A DNA stretch of 64,000 nt from Ignatzschineria sp. RMDPL8A (GCF_029815055.1 NZ_JAPPWA010000002.1:62001-126000), one strand, 5' to 3'; positions 36,270 to 48,405 are shown, numbered from the stretch's first letter. Notes: a model not told the origin generated them from the letters alone. Made by a program: numbers and translations.

Positions 36270-36953
36270 ATGGAGCTTTTATCCGGTTGGATCAATGAAT
36301 TTATCGATATTTTCTTAAACATTGATGATCATTTAGAGGTGCTCGCCAATCAATATGGCGCGTGGCTCTATCTTATTTTAATTGTGATCGTCTTTTGTGA
36401 AACGGGGCTGGTGGTGACGCCCTTTTTACCCGGCGATTCGCTCCTGTTTGCGGCCGGCGCACTCTCGGCGATGGGGATGCTCGAGATCTTCATTCTCTGG
36501 GGATCGCTCTTTGTGACGGCGGTGATTGGCGATGCGGTCAATTATCATATTGGGAAGTTTTTAGGGATTAAACCCTTTAAAGAGGATGCGCGGATTTTTA
36601 AATTGAAATATCTGCGTAAAACGGAAGAGTTTTATGAAAAGCATGGCGGGAAAACGATTATTCTGGCACGCTTTATCCCAATTGTTCGAACTTTTGCCCC
36701 TTTTGTGGCGGGCGCAAGCACGATGTGCTATCGTAAGTTTTTCACCTATAATGTGGTCGGCGCTTTTCTTTGGACCACGTTAATGCTCGGGGCGGGCTAC
36801 CTCTTTGGAAATATCGCCTGGGTTAAAGATAATTTTTCAGCAATTGTGCTCGGAATTATCTTTGTTTCCTGTCTACCGATCCTCATTGAAGCTGGGCGTG
36901 CCTATCTTCAGAAACGAAAAAATAAAGTTGCAACCTTACCCGATAATGATTAG
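36270..36953 (+). CDS. DedA-family membrane protein
   Basis: 227 residues, about five membrane segments. PFLPGDSLLFAAGAL and the GDAVNYHIGK and ARFIPIVRTFAPFVAGAS blocks define the SNARE-associated/DedA family, including the Arg essential in E. coli YqjA. These proteins take part in undecaprenyl-phosphate or lipid recycling and pH tolerance. GTG at 36267 directly before the ATG is an alternative start. Confidence 0.9.
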   Translation: MELLSGWINEFIDIFLNIDDHLEVLANQYGAWLYLILIVIVFCETGLVVTPFLPGDSLLFAAGALSAMGMLEIFILWGSLFVTAVIGDAVNYHIGKFLGIKPFKEDARIFKLKYLRKTEEFYEKHGGKTIILARFIPIVRTFAPFVAGASTMCYRKFFTYNVVGAFLWTTLMLGAGYLFGNIAWVKDNFSAIVLGIIFVSCLPILIEAGRAYLQKRKNKVATLPDND

Positions 36954-37109
36954 AATTGCGTCAACTGCCCGTAAAGGGAGTCCCCAAACGCTATCGTTCG
37001 ATGCGTTCGCCTCTTTTATTATCTAATCTCATCTTTAGGTTATTAACAATTTCCCCAATTTATTCCGCGTAAGTGCAGCGGATTACTCAATCTTTATGTA
37101 AAAAAGTCT

Positions 37110-38366
37110 ATGAATTTAACAGAATTAAAACGAAAAACAGCACAAGAACTCATTGATATTGCTGAAGAGATGAATCTTGAAGGTTCAGGCCGTGCGAAAA
37201 AGCACGATTTAGTATTTAGCATCTTAAATACCTACGCAGCGCAGGGCAACGACATCACGGGCGATGGTGTTTTAGAGGTCTTAAATGATGGCTACGGATT
37301 CCTCCGCGGCGTTGATAGCTCGTTCTTAGCAGGGCCCGATGATGTCTATATCAGCCCCTCGCAGATTCGCCGTTTTAATCTCCGTACCGGTGATACCGTC
37401 TCTGGGAAAATTCGTCCGCCTAAAGATAATGAAAAATATTTCGCGCTGGTTAAAGTCCAAGAGATTAACTACGAGCCACTCGAAGCGAGCAAACGTAAAA
37501 TCGCGTTTGAAAACTTAACGCCAATTCATCCAAACGAGCCCTTAAAAATGGAGCTTGGAAATGGATCAAGCGAAGACATCACCGCCCGTTTAATCGATAT
37601 GGTTGCCCCGATTGGTAAGGGTCAGCGGAGTATGATCGTTGCGCCGCCAAAAGCGGGTAAAACCATCATGATGCAAAATATCGCCCAATCGATCGCGATC
37701 AATCATCCGGAAGCCTATCTGATGGTGCTCTTAATTGATGAGCGCCCGGAAGAGGTGACCGAGATGCAGCGTTTAGTCAAAGGCGATGTGATTGCGTCAA
37801 CCTTTGATGAGCCGGCGCTTCGCCATGTACAAGTGGCGGAAATGGTGATCGAAAAAGCTCGCCGTTTAGTGGAACATGGCCGCGATGTGGTGATTCTGCT
37901 CGACTCGATGACCCGTCTTGCACGCGCGTATAATACCGTGGTGCCTTCTTCGGGGAAAGTCTTATCCGGTGGGGTGGACGCCAATGCTCTTCATCGCCCG
38001 AAACGCTTCTTTGGTGCAGCACGTAACATTGAAAATGGCGGCAGCTTAACCATTATTGCTACCGCGATGGTCGATACCGGCTCGAAGATGGATGAGGTGA
38101 TTTTCGAAGAGTTCAAAGGAACCGGTAACTCAGAGATTCAACTTGATCGCCGCATTGCGGAAAAACGCATCTTCCCAGCAATCAACATTAATCGTTCCGG
38201 CACTCGCCGTGAAGAGCTTCTTATCGAACCCGATGATCTCCAAAAAATCTGGATTCTGCGTAAGCTCGTTCATCCGATGGATGAGATTCAATCGATTGAG
38301 TTTGTCCTTGATCGCATGAAAGAAACCGACACAAATGAAGAGTTTTTTAACTCAATGAAGGGTTAG
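37110..38366 (+). CDS. rho: Transcription termination factor Rho
   Basis: 418 residues, as E. coli Rho (419). The N-terminal helical and cold-shock-like RNA-binding domain ([13 protein letters not shown]) is followed by the RecA-type motor: Walker [22 protein letters not shown], Walker [12 protein letters not shown]-loop SGGVDANAL and R-loop GSLTIIAT. It ends Rho-dependent transcripts. Monocistronic; the 156-base leader shows no distinct hairpin. Confidence 0.97.
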   Translation: MNLTELKRKTAQELIDIAEEMNLEGSGRAKKHDLVFSILNTYAAQGNDITGDGVLEVLNDGYGFLRGVDSSFLAGPDDVYISPSQIRRFNLRTGDTVSGKIRPPKDNEKYFALVKVQEINYEPLEASKRKIAFENLTPIHPNEPLKMELGNGSSEDITARLIDMVAPIGKGQRSMIVAPPKAGKTIMMQNIAQSIAINHPEAYLMVLLIDERPEEVTEMQRLVKGDVIASTFDEPALRHVQVAEMVIEKARRLVEHGRDVVILLDSMTRLARAYNTVVPSSGKVLSGGVDANALHRPKRFFGAARNIENGGSLTIIATAMVDTGSKMDEVIFEEFKGTGNSEIQLDRRIAEKRIFPAININRSGTRREELLIEPDDLQKIWILRKLVHPMDEIQSIEFVLDRMKETDTNEEFFNSMKG

Positions 38367-38498
38367 ACTTGCATTTTGTCTAAAGAGTCAGTAAAATTAC
38401 CGTCTTGAATTATTTTTATGGTAAACACCGATAAGTTGACGAGCTTATCTCGCCATTAAAATAGAACCGGTTTAATTTTAATAATGGATTTAAGAACT

Positions 38499-38738
38499 AT
38501 GTCAAACAAAGAAACAAACTACCGCGAAGTGGTATTCCAAGACGTATCAAGCGATTTTGCAATTTTAACGCGTTCAACCGTTAAAACCTCTGAAACAATT
38601 AAATGGGAAGATGGTAACGAATACCCTCTTTACAAAGTTGAAGTTTCTTCAGCGTCACACCCATTCTTCACTGGTAAGCAAAACATCCTTGACTCAGAAG
38701 GTCGTGTGGATCGCTTCCGTAAACGCTTCGGTCGTTAA
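38499..38738 (+). CDS. rpmE2: Ribosomal protein L31 type B (zinc-free)
   Basis: 79 residues. [20 protein letters not shown] and HPFFTGKQ are type-B L31 features, and there is no cysteine, so the zinc ribbon of type A is missing. The N-terminus (MSNKETN) is shorter than in E. coli YkgM. The start at 38499 gives the family fit; 38484 is in frame but has no better signal. I see no clear Zur site upstream. Confidence 0.9.
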   Translation: MSNKETNYREVVFQDVSSDFAILTRSTVKTSETIKWEDGNEYPLYKVEVSSASHPFFTGKQNILDSEGRVDRFRKRFGR

Positions 38739-38776
38739 TCATTTTGATTATCTAAGACTGATAGTGATGGAACAAG

Positions 38777-38808
38777 AGCATCTTTTCTTCGGAAAGATGC
38801 TTTTTTTT
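38777..38808 (+). terminator. Terminator of rpmE2
   Basis: AGCATCTTT, 7-base loop, AAAGATGCT and eight T. Confidence 0.88.
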
Positions 38809-38897
38809 GTCTAAAATAAAGCTGCGGATAGAGATCTATCTTGGCACATCGGTCTTAATCCATTTACCTATTTAAAATTTAAAAAAGAGATTCTGTT

Positions 38898-39920
38898 ATG
38901 TTGCGCGCTTTGATTCGTTCAATTTTATTTCGCCTTGATCCTGAAAGAGCTCATCATCTCTCGTTGTGGGGCTTAAAAATGTTGGGGCGAGTGCCTTTTT
39001 TAGCAAAGAGAATTCGCCGGCATTATGAGGTCACAGATCCGCGACTTGAGCGAACGGTGCTCGGCATTCAGTTTGCCCATCCGGTGGGGATGGCGGCGGG
39101 ATTTGATAAAGATGCCAAAGTCTTCAATGAGCTCTCGATGCTTGGGTTTTCTTTTGTCGAGATCGGAACGGTGACGCCGAAAGCGCAAACGGGAAATCCG
39201 AAAAAACGCCTCTTTCGACTGGTTGAGGATGAAGCAATCATCAATCGTATGGGCTTTAATAATGATGGGGTTCATGCGGCGAAATTACGCTTGATGAAAA
39301 ATCAAGGCGTGATCGTTGGCGGAAATATTGGTAAAAATAAAGTCACGCCCAATGCCGAAGCGGTGAACGATTATCTCGATTCCTTTAATGAGCTTTTTGA
39401 GGTGGTGGATTATTTTGTGGTGAATGTCAGTTCCCCAAATACCCCGAATCTGCGTGATCTTCAGGATAAAGAGCCACTCACGGCACTTCTCAATGCACTT
39501 CAAACGGTCAATCTTGCCAAAGAGATCCCAAAACCGATTTTCTTAAAAATTGCGCCAGATTTAACGGAATCACAACTCCTTGATATAATAGAGATTGTGG
39601 CAGAGACGCAAATTGGCGGCGTGATTGCGACTAATACCACTCTCGATCGCACTGGACTACAGAGTGCCGACAAGAAGGAAGCGGGCGGGTTAAGTGGCAA
39701 ACCGCTTACCGACAAATCAACGGCGGTGATTCGGTTTTTACATGAGAAGAGTGACGGCGCATTTCCCATCATTGGGGTGGGCGGGATTCACAGTGCCGAG
39801 GACGCGTTAGAGAAGCTCAATGCGGGGGCGATGCTGATTCAACTCTATTCGGGCTTTATCTATGAAGGACCTGCGCTCATTAAAGCCATAAACGAGGCCA
39901 TTTTGAAAGAGTGTGATTAA
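38898..39920 (+). CDS. pyrD: Dihydroorotate dehydrogenase (quinone), class 2
   Basis: 340 residues. It oxidises dihydroorotate in pyrimidine synthesis and passes electrons to quinone at the membrane. An N-terminal amphipathic extension marks class 2; then [19 protein letters not shown], the active-site serine block [26 protein letters not shown] and GVGGI. Typical length. Confidence 0.96.
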   Translation: MLRALIRSILFRLDPERAHHLSLWGLKMLGRVPFLAKRIRRHYEVTDPRLERTVLGIQFAHPVGMAAGFDKDAKVFNELSMLGFSFVEIGTVTPKAQTGNPKKRLFRLVEDEAIINRMGFNNDGVHAAKLRLMKNQGVIVGGNIGKNKVTPNAEAVNDYLDSFNELFEVVDYFVVNVSSPNTPNLRDLQDKEPLTALLNALQTVNLAKEIPKPIFLKIAPDLTESQLLDIIEIVAETQIGGVIATNTTLDRTGLQSADKKEAGGLSGKPLTDKSTAVIRFLHEKSDGAFPIIGVGGIHSAEDALEKLNAGAMLIQLYSGFIYEGPALIKAINEAILKECD

Positions 39921-39961
39921 TAAATTTTATAGGTATCTTTTAATAGAATTTATACATTCGA

Positions 39962-40004
39962 GTATCTTATTTTTTAATAGAGGTGTATTATCAACATAAG
40001 ATAC
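39962..40004. repeat. Inverted repeat upstream of gltA
   Basis: GTATCTTAT and ATAAGATAC form a perfect 9-bp inverted repeat with a 25-base spacer, about 100 bases before gltA. A related GTATCTT stands at 39933. No T run follows, so a regulatory site is as likely as a pyrD terminator. Confidence 0.5.
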
Positions 40005-40104
40005 AGATAATCAATTTAGTGTTTTAGGCATTTGTTCCAAATCGACTACACAGATCGAATGCAAACGGAAACGATGCGAAAAAGCTTCAGTTAGGAGGAA
40101 AGCT

Positions 40105-41379
40105 ATGACTAAAAATACTGTAACTATTACTGATAATAGAGATAATAAAAGTGTTGAGTTACCGATTTTAGAATCGGTTTACGGAAATGATGTAATTGAT
40201 ATCGCGGCATTAAACCGTGATATGCATATGTTCAGTTATGACCCAGGTTACGTATCAACAGCGAGCTGTGAGAGTGCGATCACCTATCTTGACGGGGAAA
40301 AAGGGGAGCTGTTCTATCGCGGTTACCCAATTGAGCAATTAGCAGCGAAAAAGAGCTATCTTGAAGTGGTTTACTTACTTTGGTACGGCGAGCTGCCCAC
40401 CCCAGAGCAAGCGACAAAATTCAAAGAGATCATCATGACGCATTCATTAATGCATGAAAACATGAAAGATTTCCTCCAAGGCTTCCGCTACGATTCACAT
40501 CCAATGGCAATGCTTTCAGGTTCCGTGGCATCAATGGCTGGGTTCTATCACGATAAACTCGACATCTATGACCCTTACCACCGCGAAGTCATTGCACACC
40601 GTTTAATCTCAAAAATTCCAACGATTGCAGCGGCATGTTTCAAACATGGCCGTGGCCAACCTTATCGTTATCCACGTAATGATCTATCATATGCAGGGAA
40701 CTTCTTACAAATGATGTTCTCAACCCCATGTGCGGATTACGAGATTGACCCAATTGCTGAAAAAGCGATTGATACCCTCTTTATCCTTCACGCAGACCAT
40801 GAGCAAAACGCATCGACATCAACGGTTCGTTTAGCCGGTTCATCAGGCGCGAACCCATTTGCAGCGATTGCATCGGGGATTGCAAGCCTTTGGGGTGCGG
40901 CGCATGGTGGCGCGAACGAAGCGGTTCTTCGTATGCTTGAAGAGATCGGTTCTGTGGATAACATTCCAAAATATATTGACAAAGCGAAAGACCGTAACGA
41001 TCCGTTCCGTCTTATGGGCTTTGGTCATCGTGTTTATAAAAACTTTGACCCACGTGCGAAAATCATTAAAGGCATCGCGGACCAAGTATTGGCGAAATAC
41101 GGTAACGATCCATTAATGGAGATCGCGGTAAGACTTGAAGAGATCGCGCTTAAAGATGAGTACTTCATCGAGCGTAAACTCTATCCGAACGTTGACTTCT
41201 ACTCAGGTATCATCTACAAAGCGTTAGGCATTCCTGTTGAGATGTTCACCCCAATGTTCGCCATTGCGCGTACAAGCGGATGGATCAGCCACTGGGCTGA
41301 GATGATCTCAGATCCAAAACTCAAAATCGGTCGTCCACGTCAGCGCTACATCGGTCCTACAAGACGTGACATCGAATAG
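40105..41379 (+). CDS. gltA: Citrate synthase
   Basis: 424 residues, the large gram-negative type II form. It condenses oxaloacetate and acetyl-CoA. Catalytic His in HADHEQNAS, His in [13 protein letters not shown] and Asp in NVDFYSG are present. AGGAGGAAAG lies upstream of the ATG. Type II enzymes are usually hexameric and NADH-inhibited. A terminator separates it from eno. Confidence 0.97.
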   Translation: MTKNTVTITDNRDNKSVELPILESVYGNDVIDIAALNRDMHMFSYDPGYVSTASCESAITYLDGEKGELFYRGYPIEQLAAKKSYLEVVYLLWYGELPTPEQATKFKEIIMTHSLMHENMKDFLQGFRYDSHPMAMLSGSVASMAGFYHDKLDIYDPYHREVIAHRLISKIPTIAAACFKHGRGQPYRYPRNDLSYAGNFLQMMFSTPCADYEIDPIAEKAIDTLFILHADHEQNASTSTVRLAGSSGANPFAAIASGIASLWGAAHGGANEAVLRMLEEIGSVDNIPKYIDKAKDRNDPFRLMGFGHRVYKNFDPRAKIIKGIADQVLAKYGNDPLMEIAVRLEEIALKDEYFIERKLYPNVDFYSGIIYKALGIPVEMFTPMFAIARTSGWISHWAEMISDPKLKIGRPRQRYIGPTRRDIE

Positions 41380-41411
41380 TTGAATTTTGATGGGTAACAG
41401 TAAATAATAGA

Positions 41412-41445
41412 GGGCGTAGATATAAGGTCTACGCCCTTTCTTTTT
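41412..41445 (+). terminator. Terminator of gltA
   Basis: GGGCGTAGA, 7-base loop, TCTACGCCC, T-rich run; only 20 bases before the eno start. Confidence 0.85.
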
Positions 41446-41455
41446 ATATCGATAG

Positions 41456-42751
<1,296 letters not shown>

Positions 42752-42808
42752 TGGATCCTAATCAAATTTAATCATTTGGTTAGAATTGGTTTAGATTAAA
42801 AAATGAAG

Positions 42809-42837
42809 AGCCCGTCAGCAATGATGGGCTTTTTTTG
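42809..42837 (+). terminator. Terminator of eno
   Basis: AGCCCGTCA, 4-base loop, TGATGGGCT with one G-U pair, followed by seven T. Confidence 0.85.
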
Positions 42838-43044
42838 TGAGCGCGTTTTATCGGTGGGGTTGATGAGGGGTGGAAAATAGTAGACAATTTTTCACATTAA
42901 AACGCCATATCATAAATAGGTGAAGGATGAGCGATCATTCTTACCAAACTTAATTGAGATCAATTCTCAATTAGAAATCATTCTTGCATGAAATCGCCGT
43001 AAAGCCCATCAGAATGGGCTCATAAGAAAATTAAATTTGAAAGA

Positions 43045-43070
43045 GGACTGAAATGGTACTATATTAGTCC
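43045..43070 (+). promoter_or_regulatory. Probable operator of the suf regulator
   Basis: GGACT-N16-AGTCC is a dyad directly before TATATT, with an inner ACT-ATAT-TAGT core resembling half of a type 1 IscR site. Autoregulation by the Rrf2 protein encoded downstream is inferred. Confidence 0.45.
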
Positions 43071-43097
43071 TATATTTATTTTAAGAGGAATACACCG

Positions 43098-43541
43098 TTG
43101 AGAATTACCCGAGAGACAGATTATGCGATTATTATCGCCACGTTCTTAGCAGAAGAGGAGAGTGCGATGAGCGCCTCTGTAATTGCTGAAGCGTGCGAGC
43201 TGAATCTCTCGCTTGCGAGCAAGGTATTAAAATTGCTTGCGCGCGCGGAAATTCTCACCTCCACGCGGGGCGTTTACGGCGGTTATAGCCTCAACCAAGA
43301 TCCCAAAGCGATCTCTCTACTCGATATTATTGTGGCGATTGAAGGGCCGATGGCGGTCAATGCCTGTGTCGATAGCGAGAATCCCTGTGATCGGATCGAA
43401 GAGTGTAATCTTGCCCCTCATTGGCGCATCATCAATCAGAAATTATACGATAACTTTGCCACGGTGAGCTTAGCTGAGCTCCTTGGCAAGCCGGTGAAAC
43501 TTGCGCGTAAATTAGATGGGGAGACTGAGGTACATCAGTAA
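43098..43541 (+). CDS. Rrf2-family regulator of the suf operon (IscR-like)
   Basis: 147 residues. An N-terminal winged helix (MRITRETDYAIIIATFLA, SLASKVLKLLARA) with GVYGGYSL wing, then three cysteines in NACVDSENPCDRIEECNL, spaced like the [2Fe-2S] ligands of IscR. It matches the SUF-system regulator group known from Xanthomonas relatives. The start is TTG, chosen by AGAGGAA upstream and the conserved N-terminus. It stands first in the suf operon, 31 bases before sufB. Confidence 0.88.
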   Translation: MRITRETDYAIIIATFLAEEESAMSASVIAEACELNLSLASKVLKLLARAEILTSTRGVYGGYSLNQDPKAISLLDIIVAIEGPMAVNACVDSENPCDRIEECNLAPHWRIINQKLYDNFATVSLAELLGKPVKLARKLDGETEVHQ

Positions 43542-43572
43542 AACCGATTCTTAAATCAGTAGATGGAATGTT

Positions 43573-45021
43573 ATGAAGACAGAAAGAGAGTTTTTAGAAG
43601 AGGTCGCGCAAGAAGAGTATGCGTACGGCTTTGTGACCGACATTGAGCAGGAGACCTTACCTCCTGGATTGGATGAAGATGTGATCCGCAAAATCTCCGC
43701 GATCAAGCGTGAGCCTGAGTGGTTACTGGAATATCGTCTAAAGGCGTATCGCGCGTGGCTTGAGATGGAAGATCCCGATTGGGCGCATCTTAAGATCGAA
43801 CCGATGGATTATCAATCGATCTCTTACTATTCAGCGCCAAAATCGATGGAAGATGGCCCGAAAAGTTTGGACGAGGTCGATCCTGAGTTGATCGAAACCT
43901 ATAACAAATTAGGGATTCCGCTAGAAGAGCAAAAAATTCTTGCGGGCGTTGCCGTTGACGCGGTATTTGACTCGGTATCCGTTGCGACAAGCTATAAAGG
44001 CCGCCTATTAGAGCAGGGCATTATCTTCTGTTCGTTTAGTGAAGCGGTTCAGGAATATCCTGAGCTTGTGCGTGAATATTTAGGCACTGTGGTCTCTTTT
44101 AAAGATAACTATTTCGCAGCGCTCAATGCCGCCGTTTTTACGGACGGATCGTTTGTCTATATTCCAAAAGGCGTGCGTTGCCCGATGGAACTTTCAACCT
44201 ATTTCCGTATCAATGCGCAAAATACCGGTCAGTTTGAGCGGACCCTCATCATTGCTGATGATAATTCGTATGTCTCATATTTAGAAGGATGTACAGCGCC
44301 CCAGCGTTCTGAAAATCAGCTTCACGCAGCGGTGGTTGAACTCGTTGCCAAAGAAGAAGCGGAGATCAAATACTCTACGGTCCAAAACTGGTATCCCGGC
44401 GATAAAGAAGGTCGCGGCGGAATCTATAACTTTGTGACCAAGCGCGGTATTTGCCAAGGTCGCCGTTCGAAAATCTCATGGGCGCAGGTGGAAACCGGCT
44501 CGTCGATCACTTGGAAATATCCAAGCTGTATCTTAAAAGGCGATGAATCCGTGGGTGAATTCTACTCCGTTGCCCTTGTGAAAGATGCGCAGCAAGCGGA
44601 CACCGGCACCAAAATGATTCACCTTGGGAAAAACACTAAATCCACCATTATCTCGAAAGGGATTTCGGCGGGTGTGGCGCAAAACTCCTACCGTGGTCTT
44701 GTTCGTATGAGCGCAGGCGCAACGGGATCGCACAACTATTCACAGTGTGACTCGCTCTTAATTGGCGATAAATGCGGTGCGCATACCTTCCCCTATATCG
44801 ACGTTCGCAATGCGAGCTCGAAGGTTGAACATGAAGCGTCCACCTCAAAAATTTCCGAAGATCAGCTCTTTTATTGTCAGCAGCGCGGTCTTACCGAAGA
44901 AGATGCCATTAGCCTCATTGTGAACGGCTACTGTAAAGAGATCTTCCAAGAGTTACCGATGGAATTTGCGGTTGAAGCGCAAAAATTAATTGAGATTCGT
45001 TTAGAGGGCAGCGTGGGCTAA
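43573..45021 (+). CDS. sufB: Fe-S scaffold subunit SufB
   Basis: 482 residues. [38 protein letters not shown] and a beta-helix core with EGCTAP and RHNYSQCD-like [12 protein letters not shown] mark SufB. With SufC and SufD it assembles clusters. The 115-base gap to sufC is the largest in the operon and holds no gene. Confidence 0.96.
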   Translation: MKTEREFLEEVAQEEYAYGFVTDIEQETLPPGLDEDVIRKISAIKREPEWLLEYRLKAYRAWLEMEDPDWAHLKIEPMDYQSISYYSAPKSMEDGPKSLDEVDPELIETYNKLGIPLEEQKILAGVAVDAVFDSVSVATSYKGRLLEQGIIFCSFSEAVQEYPELVREYLGTVVSFKDNYFAALNAAVFTDGSFVYIPKGVRCPMELSTYFRINAQNTGQFERTLIIADDNSYVSYLEGCTAPQRSENQLHAAVVELVAKEEAEIKYSTVQNWYPGDKEGRGGIYNFVTKRGICQGRRSKISWAQVETGSSITWKYPSCILKGDESVGEFYSVALVKDAQQADTGTKMIHLGKNTKSTIISKGISAGVAQNSYRGLVRMSAGATGSHNYSQCDSLLIGDKCGAHTFPYIDVRNASSKVEHEASTSKISEDQLFYCQQRGLTEEDAISLIVNGYCKEIFQELPMEFAVEAQKLIEIRLEGSVG

Positions 45022-45136
45022 TCAGCCGCCGTGTTGTCAGCACAATAATTTTTGGTAGCGGCAGGGCGATGGGTGTGATGGATCAGATCCTCGCTCAAAA
45101 GACCGCTAACCCACAGAATAGAGATAAGAGTACAGT

Positions 45137-45907
45137 ATGTTAGAAATTAAAAATTTACATGTCGAAGTTGAAGGCAAAAAAATCATCAACGGTCTTAACC
45201 TCACCATTAATGATGGCGAAGTGCATGCGATCATGGGACCAAACGGTTCAGGTAAAAGTACGCTTGCGAGCGTTATTGCCGGAAATGATACCTATGAAGT
45301 CACAGAAGGCTCGATCACTTATAACGGCATCGACCTTTTAGAGCTCGATCCCGATCAGCGCGCCCATTTAGGCGTCTTTTTAAGCTTCCAATATCCGGTC
45401 GAACTTCCTGGGGTGAACAACCATTACTTCCTTCGCACCGCGCTAAACAGCATTCGTAAAGCACGCGGAGAAGAGGAGCTCGATGCTCTTGAGTTTTATG
45501 AGTCGCTCCAAGAGAAAATGAAGCGCGTTAAGATGGACAGCGCATTCTTAAAGCGTTCAGTGAATGAAGGCTTCTCAGGCGGTGAGAAAAAACGTAACGA
45601 AATTCTCCAAATGCTCGTATTAGAGCCAACGCTCGCGATTTTGGATGAAACGGATTCTGGCCTTGATATTGATGCCCTTCGCGTGATTGCTGATGGTATC
45701 AACGGACTTCGCGATAACAATCGCAGCTTCTTAATGATCACTCACTATCAGCGTCTTTTAAACTACGTTCAACCGGATGTGGTGCATGTGATGACCGATG
45801 GTGAAATTGTAAAAACGGGCGGCAAAGAACTCGCGCTTGAGCTTGAGCAGGAAGGGTATGTAGCGTATCGAGGAGACAATGTCGGCGGTTCAAGAAAAGA
45901 TCAGTAA
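45137..45907 (+). CDS. sufC: Fe-S assembly ATPase SufC
   Basis: 256 residues. Walker A GPNGSGKST, signature FSGGEKKR, Walker B LAILDETDSGLD and TIHY-like ITHYQRLL. ATP-driven subunit of SufBC2D. AGATAAGAG region upstream of ATG. Confidence 0.96.
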   Translation: MLEIKNLHVEVEGKKIINGLNLTINDGEVHAIMGPNGSGKSTLASVIAGNDTYEVTEGSITYNGIDLLELDPDQRAHLGVFLSFQYPVELPGVNNHYFLRTALNSIRKARGEEELDALEFYESLQEKMKRVKMDSAFLKRSVNEGFSGGEKKRNEILQMLVLEPTLAILDETDSGLDIDALRVIADGINGLRDNNRSFLMITHYQRLLNYVQPDVVHVMTDGEIVKTGGKELALELEQEGYVAYRGDNVGGSRKDQ

Positions 45908-45916
45908 GGAGTGGAT

Positions 45917-46996
45917 ATGTTAACTAAATTTAAAGAAAATCAACGTGTTGAGCGTTGGAAAGATACTCCTTTTCGCGATATTTTAGCCGTTGAGTGGGAA
46001 AAACCCACTGCCGTTGATAGCTTAGGCCCGATCAATGCGGTGCTTCCAGAAGATGCGGTGATTTTAACCATCTATAACGGCGTGGTGAGTGAGCGCTGGA
46101 TCAATGAGAAACAGCTTCCCGATTCGCTTTTAGTGCGTTTTGAGAATAACACCTTAGACATCCGTTTAGTCAAAGGGGCAACGCTCGATCGTCCGGTGGT
46201 GATTCATCATATTTCAGAGGCTACTTCGCCGATTCATATTGAGAGCAAAATCTCCATTCACGCTGAAGAGAATACGCATGCGAGCTTCCTTCTGCTTGAA
46301 TCTGGGGAAGGGCACTATTTAGCGACACCTGAGATCGATTTTGAGATTAAAGATCATGCCGATATCGAGTGGGTGCGTGTTGTGCTTAACTCCGATGAGA
46401 GTTTCTCGGTGATGGAGCTCAATTGTGACCAAGCGGAATCGAGTAAGTTCCACGCGGTGAGCTATCAAAGTCGCGGTAAAATCATTCGTTCCAACATCCG
46501 TATGGACGTCAATGGCGAAGAAGCCTACACACAACTTGATGCGCTCAATATCGCAAAAGAGGAACAGCATCTTGCGCACGTGGTGGATATGAGCCACGCA
46601 AAACCTGAGTGCGAGAGCAATCAGCAGATCAAAAATATTGTCAAAGATAAAGCGATGACGCTCTTTGATGGTGAGATTCATGTACATGTGGATTCACAAA
46701 AAATTAATGCCGATCAGATGACGCGAACGCTGCTACTGAACGATGGCGCACGCACGTTGACGATCCCGCGTTTAGAGATCTATGCCGACGACGTTCAGTG
46801 TACGCACGGGGCAACGGTGGGCTTTATGGATCACGATCACATGTTCTATCTGCGCACCCGCGGCCTTAGTGACGATGCGGCGCGCATGCTATTAATGCGT
46901 GCATACGGCGCTGAAATTGTCGCGAGCATTGAAAATGGATCGATCCAAGAGTGGCTCTTCCATATCCTCGATAACGATATCGAAGCGCTTCTATAA
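45917..46996 (+). CDS. sufD: Fe-S assembly protein SufD
   Basis: 359 residues starting MLTKFKENQ. The C-terminal HGATVGFMDHDHMFYLRTRGL is the SufD motif. It partners SufB in the SufBC2D scaffold. The ATG at 45917 is taken because AAGGAG lies directly upstream; GTG at 45911 overlaps that site. It is less conserved than SufB, as is usual. Confidence 0.93.
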   Translation: MLTKFKENQRVERWKDTPFRDILAVEWEKPTAVDSLGPINAVLPEDAVILTIYNGVVSERWINEKQLPDSLLVRFENNTLDIRLVKGATLDRPVVIHHISEATSPIHIESKISIHAEENTHASFLLLESGEGHYLATPEIDFEIKDHADIEWVRVVLNSDESFSVMELNCDQAESSKFHAVSYQSRGKIIRSNIRMDVNGEEAYTQLDALNIAKEEQHLAHVVDMSHAKPECESNQQIKNIVKDKAMTLFDGEIHVHVDSQKINADQMTRTLLLNDGARTLTIPRLEIYADDVQCTHGATVGFMDHDHMFYLRTRGLSDDAARMLLMRAYGAEIVASIENGSIQEWLFHILDNDIEALL

Positions 46997-47025
46997 CGGT
47001 TAACAATAAAGGGAAGGATTGTTTT

Positions 47026-48240
47026 ATGTCATTATCTTCGATTCGGGCGCAGTTTCCGATCTTTAACCAGACAGTTAAAGGGCACGAAATTGCCTTTTTA
47101 GATACCGGTGCATCGGCGCAAAAGCCACAAGTGGTGATCGATGCGGAGCGCAACTGTTATGAAACGTATTACGCCAATATTCATCGCGGGGTTTATCATT
47201 TTAGTGAGAAATCAACGGCTGAATATGAAGCGGTACGGGACATTGTCACGGCGTTTATCGGCGGTAATGATTCACGTGAAACCATCTTCACCCAAGGGGC
47301 GACTGAGAGCATTAACTTAGTCGCTCACAGTTACGGGCGCTTGGTGTTAAAACCGGGCACAAAAGTGATGATCTCTGAGATGGAGCATCACGCCAATATT
47401 GTTCCGTGGCAGATGATCTGCGAGGAAACCGGTGCTGAACTCGTTGTCATTCCGATTACCGATGAGGGCGAACTCATCTATGAAACATTTGAAGCGATGC
47501 TCGATGAATCGGTAAAAATTGTTTCGGTAGCACAAGTATCAAACGTGCTTGGTACGGTGAATGATATCGAACGCATTATCACCGCGGCGCACAAAGTTGG
47601 GGCAAAAGTCTTAATTGATGGCGCGCAAGGCGTGGTGCATCATCCGCTTAATGTGAAAGCGCTCGATGTGGATTTTTACGTCTTTTCAGGCCATAAACTC
47701 TACGCACCGTCCGGCACTGGCGTTCTTTATGGAAAACGCGAGCTTCTCGAGGTGATGCCTCCCTATCAAACCGGTGGCGATATGATCGATTATGTGAGCT
47801 TTGAGAAAACTACCTTTGCACCGCTACCCAATAAATTTGAAGCGGGAACGCCCAACATTGCCGGTATTATTGGTTTAGGTGCGGCGATTAAGTGGATTGA
47901 AGGGATCGGATTTGAGACGATTGTCGCTCACGAGGCAGAGCTTCTTGAGTATGCCACCTCAGAACTTCTCAAATTATCCGGCCTTCGCATTATTGGCACG
48001 GCGCCGGAAAAAGCGGGGGTGATTTCGTTTGTGATTGAAGGAATTCATCCGCACGATATCGGCACACTGCTTGATCATGAGGGTGTTGCAATTCGTGTGG
48101 GGCATCACTGCGCGCAACCGTTAATGCGTCGCATGAATGTTCCGGCAACGGCGCGAATGTCGCTCGGGATCTATAATAATCACGCTGACATTGATCGTTT
48201 AGTCGCAGGGCTTAAAAAAGTGATTGAGCTCTTTGCTTAA
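47026..48240 (+). CDS. sufS: Cysteine desulfurase SufS
   Basis: 404 residues. PLP lysine in FSGHKLYAPSG, EMEHHANIVPWQ and the catalytic cysteine in GHHCAQPLM, of group II type. It supplies sulfur to SufB. No SufE or SufU gene follows before the operon terminator, so the sulfur carrier must be encoded elsewhere. AAGG-rich site upstream. Confidence 0.96.
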   Translation: MSLSSIRAQFPIFNQTVKGHEIAFLDTGASAQKPQVVIDAERNCYETYYANIHRGVYHFSEKSTAEYEAVRDIVTAFIGGNDSRETIFTQGATESINLVAHSYGRLVLKPGTKVMISEMEHHANIVPWQMICEETGAELVVIPITDEGELIYETFEAMLDESVKIVSVAQVSNVLGTVNDIERIITAAHKVGAKVLIDGAQGVVHHPLNVKALDVDFYVFSGHKLYAPSGTGVLYGKRELLEVMPPYQTGGDMIDYVSFEKTTFAPLPNKFEAGTPNIAGIIGLGAAIKWIEGIGFETIVAHEAELLEYATSELLKLSGLRIIGTAPEKAGVISFVIEGIHPHDIGTLLDHEGVAIRVGHHCAQPLMRRMNVPATARMSLGIYNNHADIDRLVAGLKKVIELFA

Positions 48241-48375
48241 TCTGATTCGGAATTTGAGCGTAAAGCAAAAGGTTTCCCGTGAAACCTGAATTAATATCAG
48301 TCAGCGCTTTTCAAGTTCTTCGCGAGATGATATTTTAAGTAGAACAATTAATAGAAAACAGCACAATTTTAAAGA

Positions 48376-48405
48376 GGGATCGCCAACTAGGCGGTCCCTT
48401 TTTTT
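48376..48405 (+). terminator. Terminator of the suf operon
   Basis: GGGATCGCC, 5-base loop, GGCGGTCCC with one T-G pair and seven T; lies just before the convergent gene. A further inverted repeat AGGTTTC/GAAACCT at about 48270-48287 has no T run. Confidence 0.85.

Larger units (their letters stand above)
42752..43097 (+). other. Intergenic region between eno and the suf regulator
   Basis: 346 bases. It contains the eno terminator and the suf promoter region with its dyad; the middle (42840-43020) shows nothing I can name. Confidence 0.5.

Noticed and set aside
47268-47283. TGATTCACGTGAAACC in sufS as a full parS
   Set aside because: 14 of 16 bases match, but the Asp-Ser-Arg-Glu-Thr codons account for most of it; kept only as a weak candidate in the parS findings.
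48270-48288. AGGTTTC-CCGT-GAAACCT after sufS as parS or terminator
   Set aside because: Core differs from CACGTG and there is no T run; the real terminator is at 48376.
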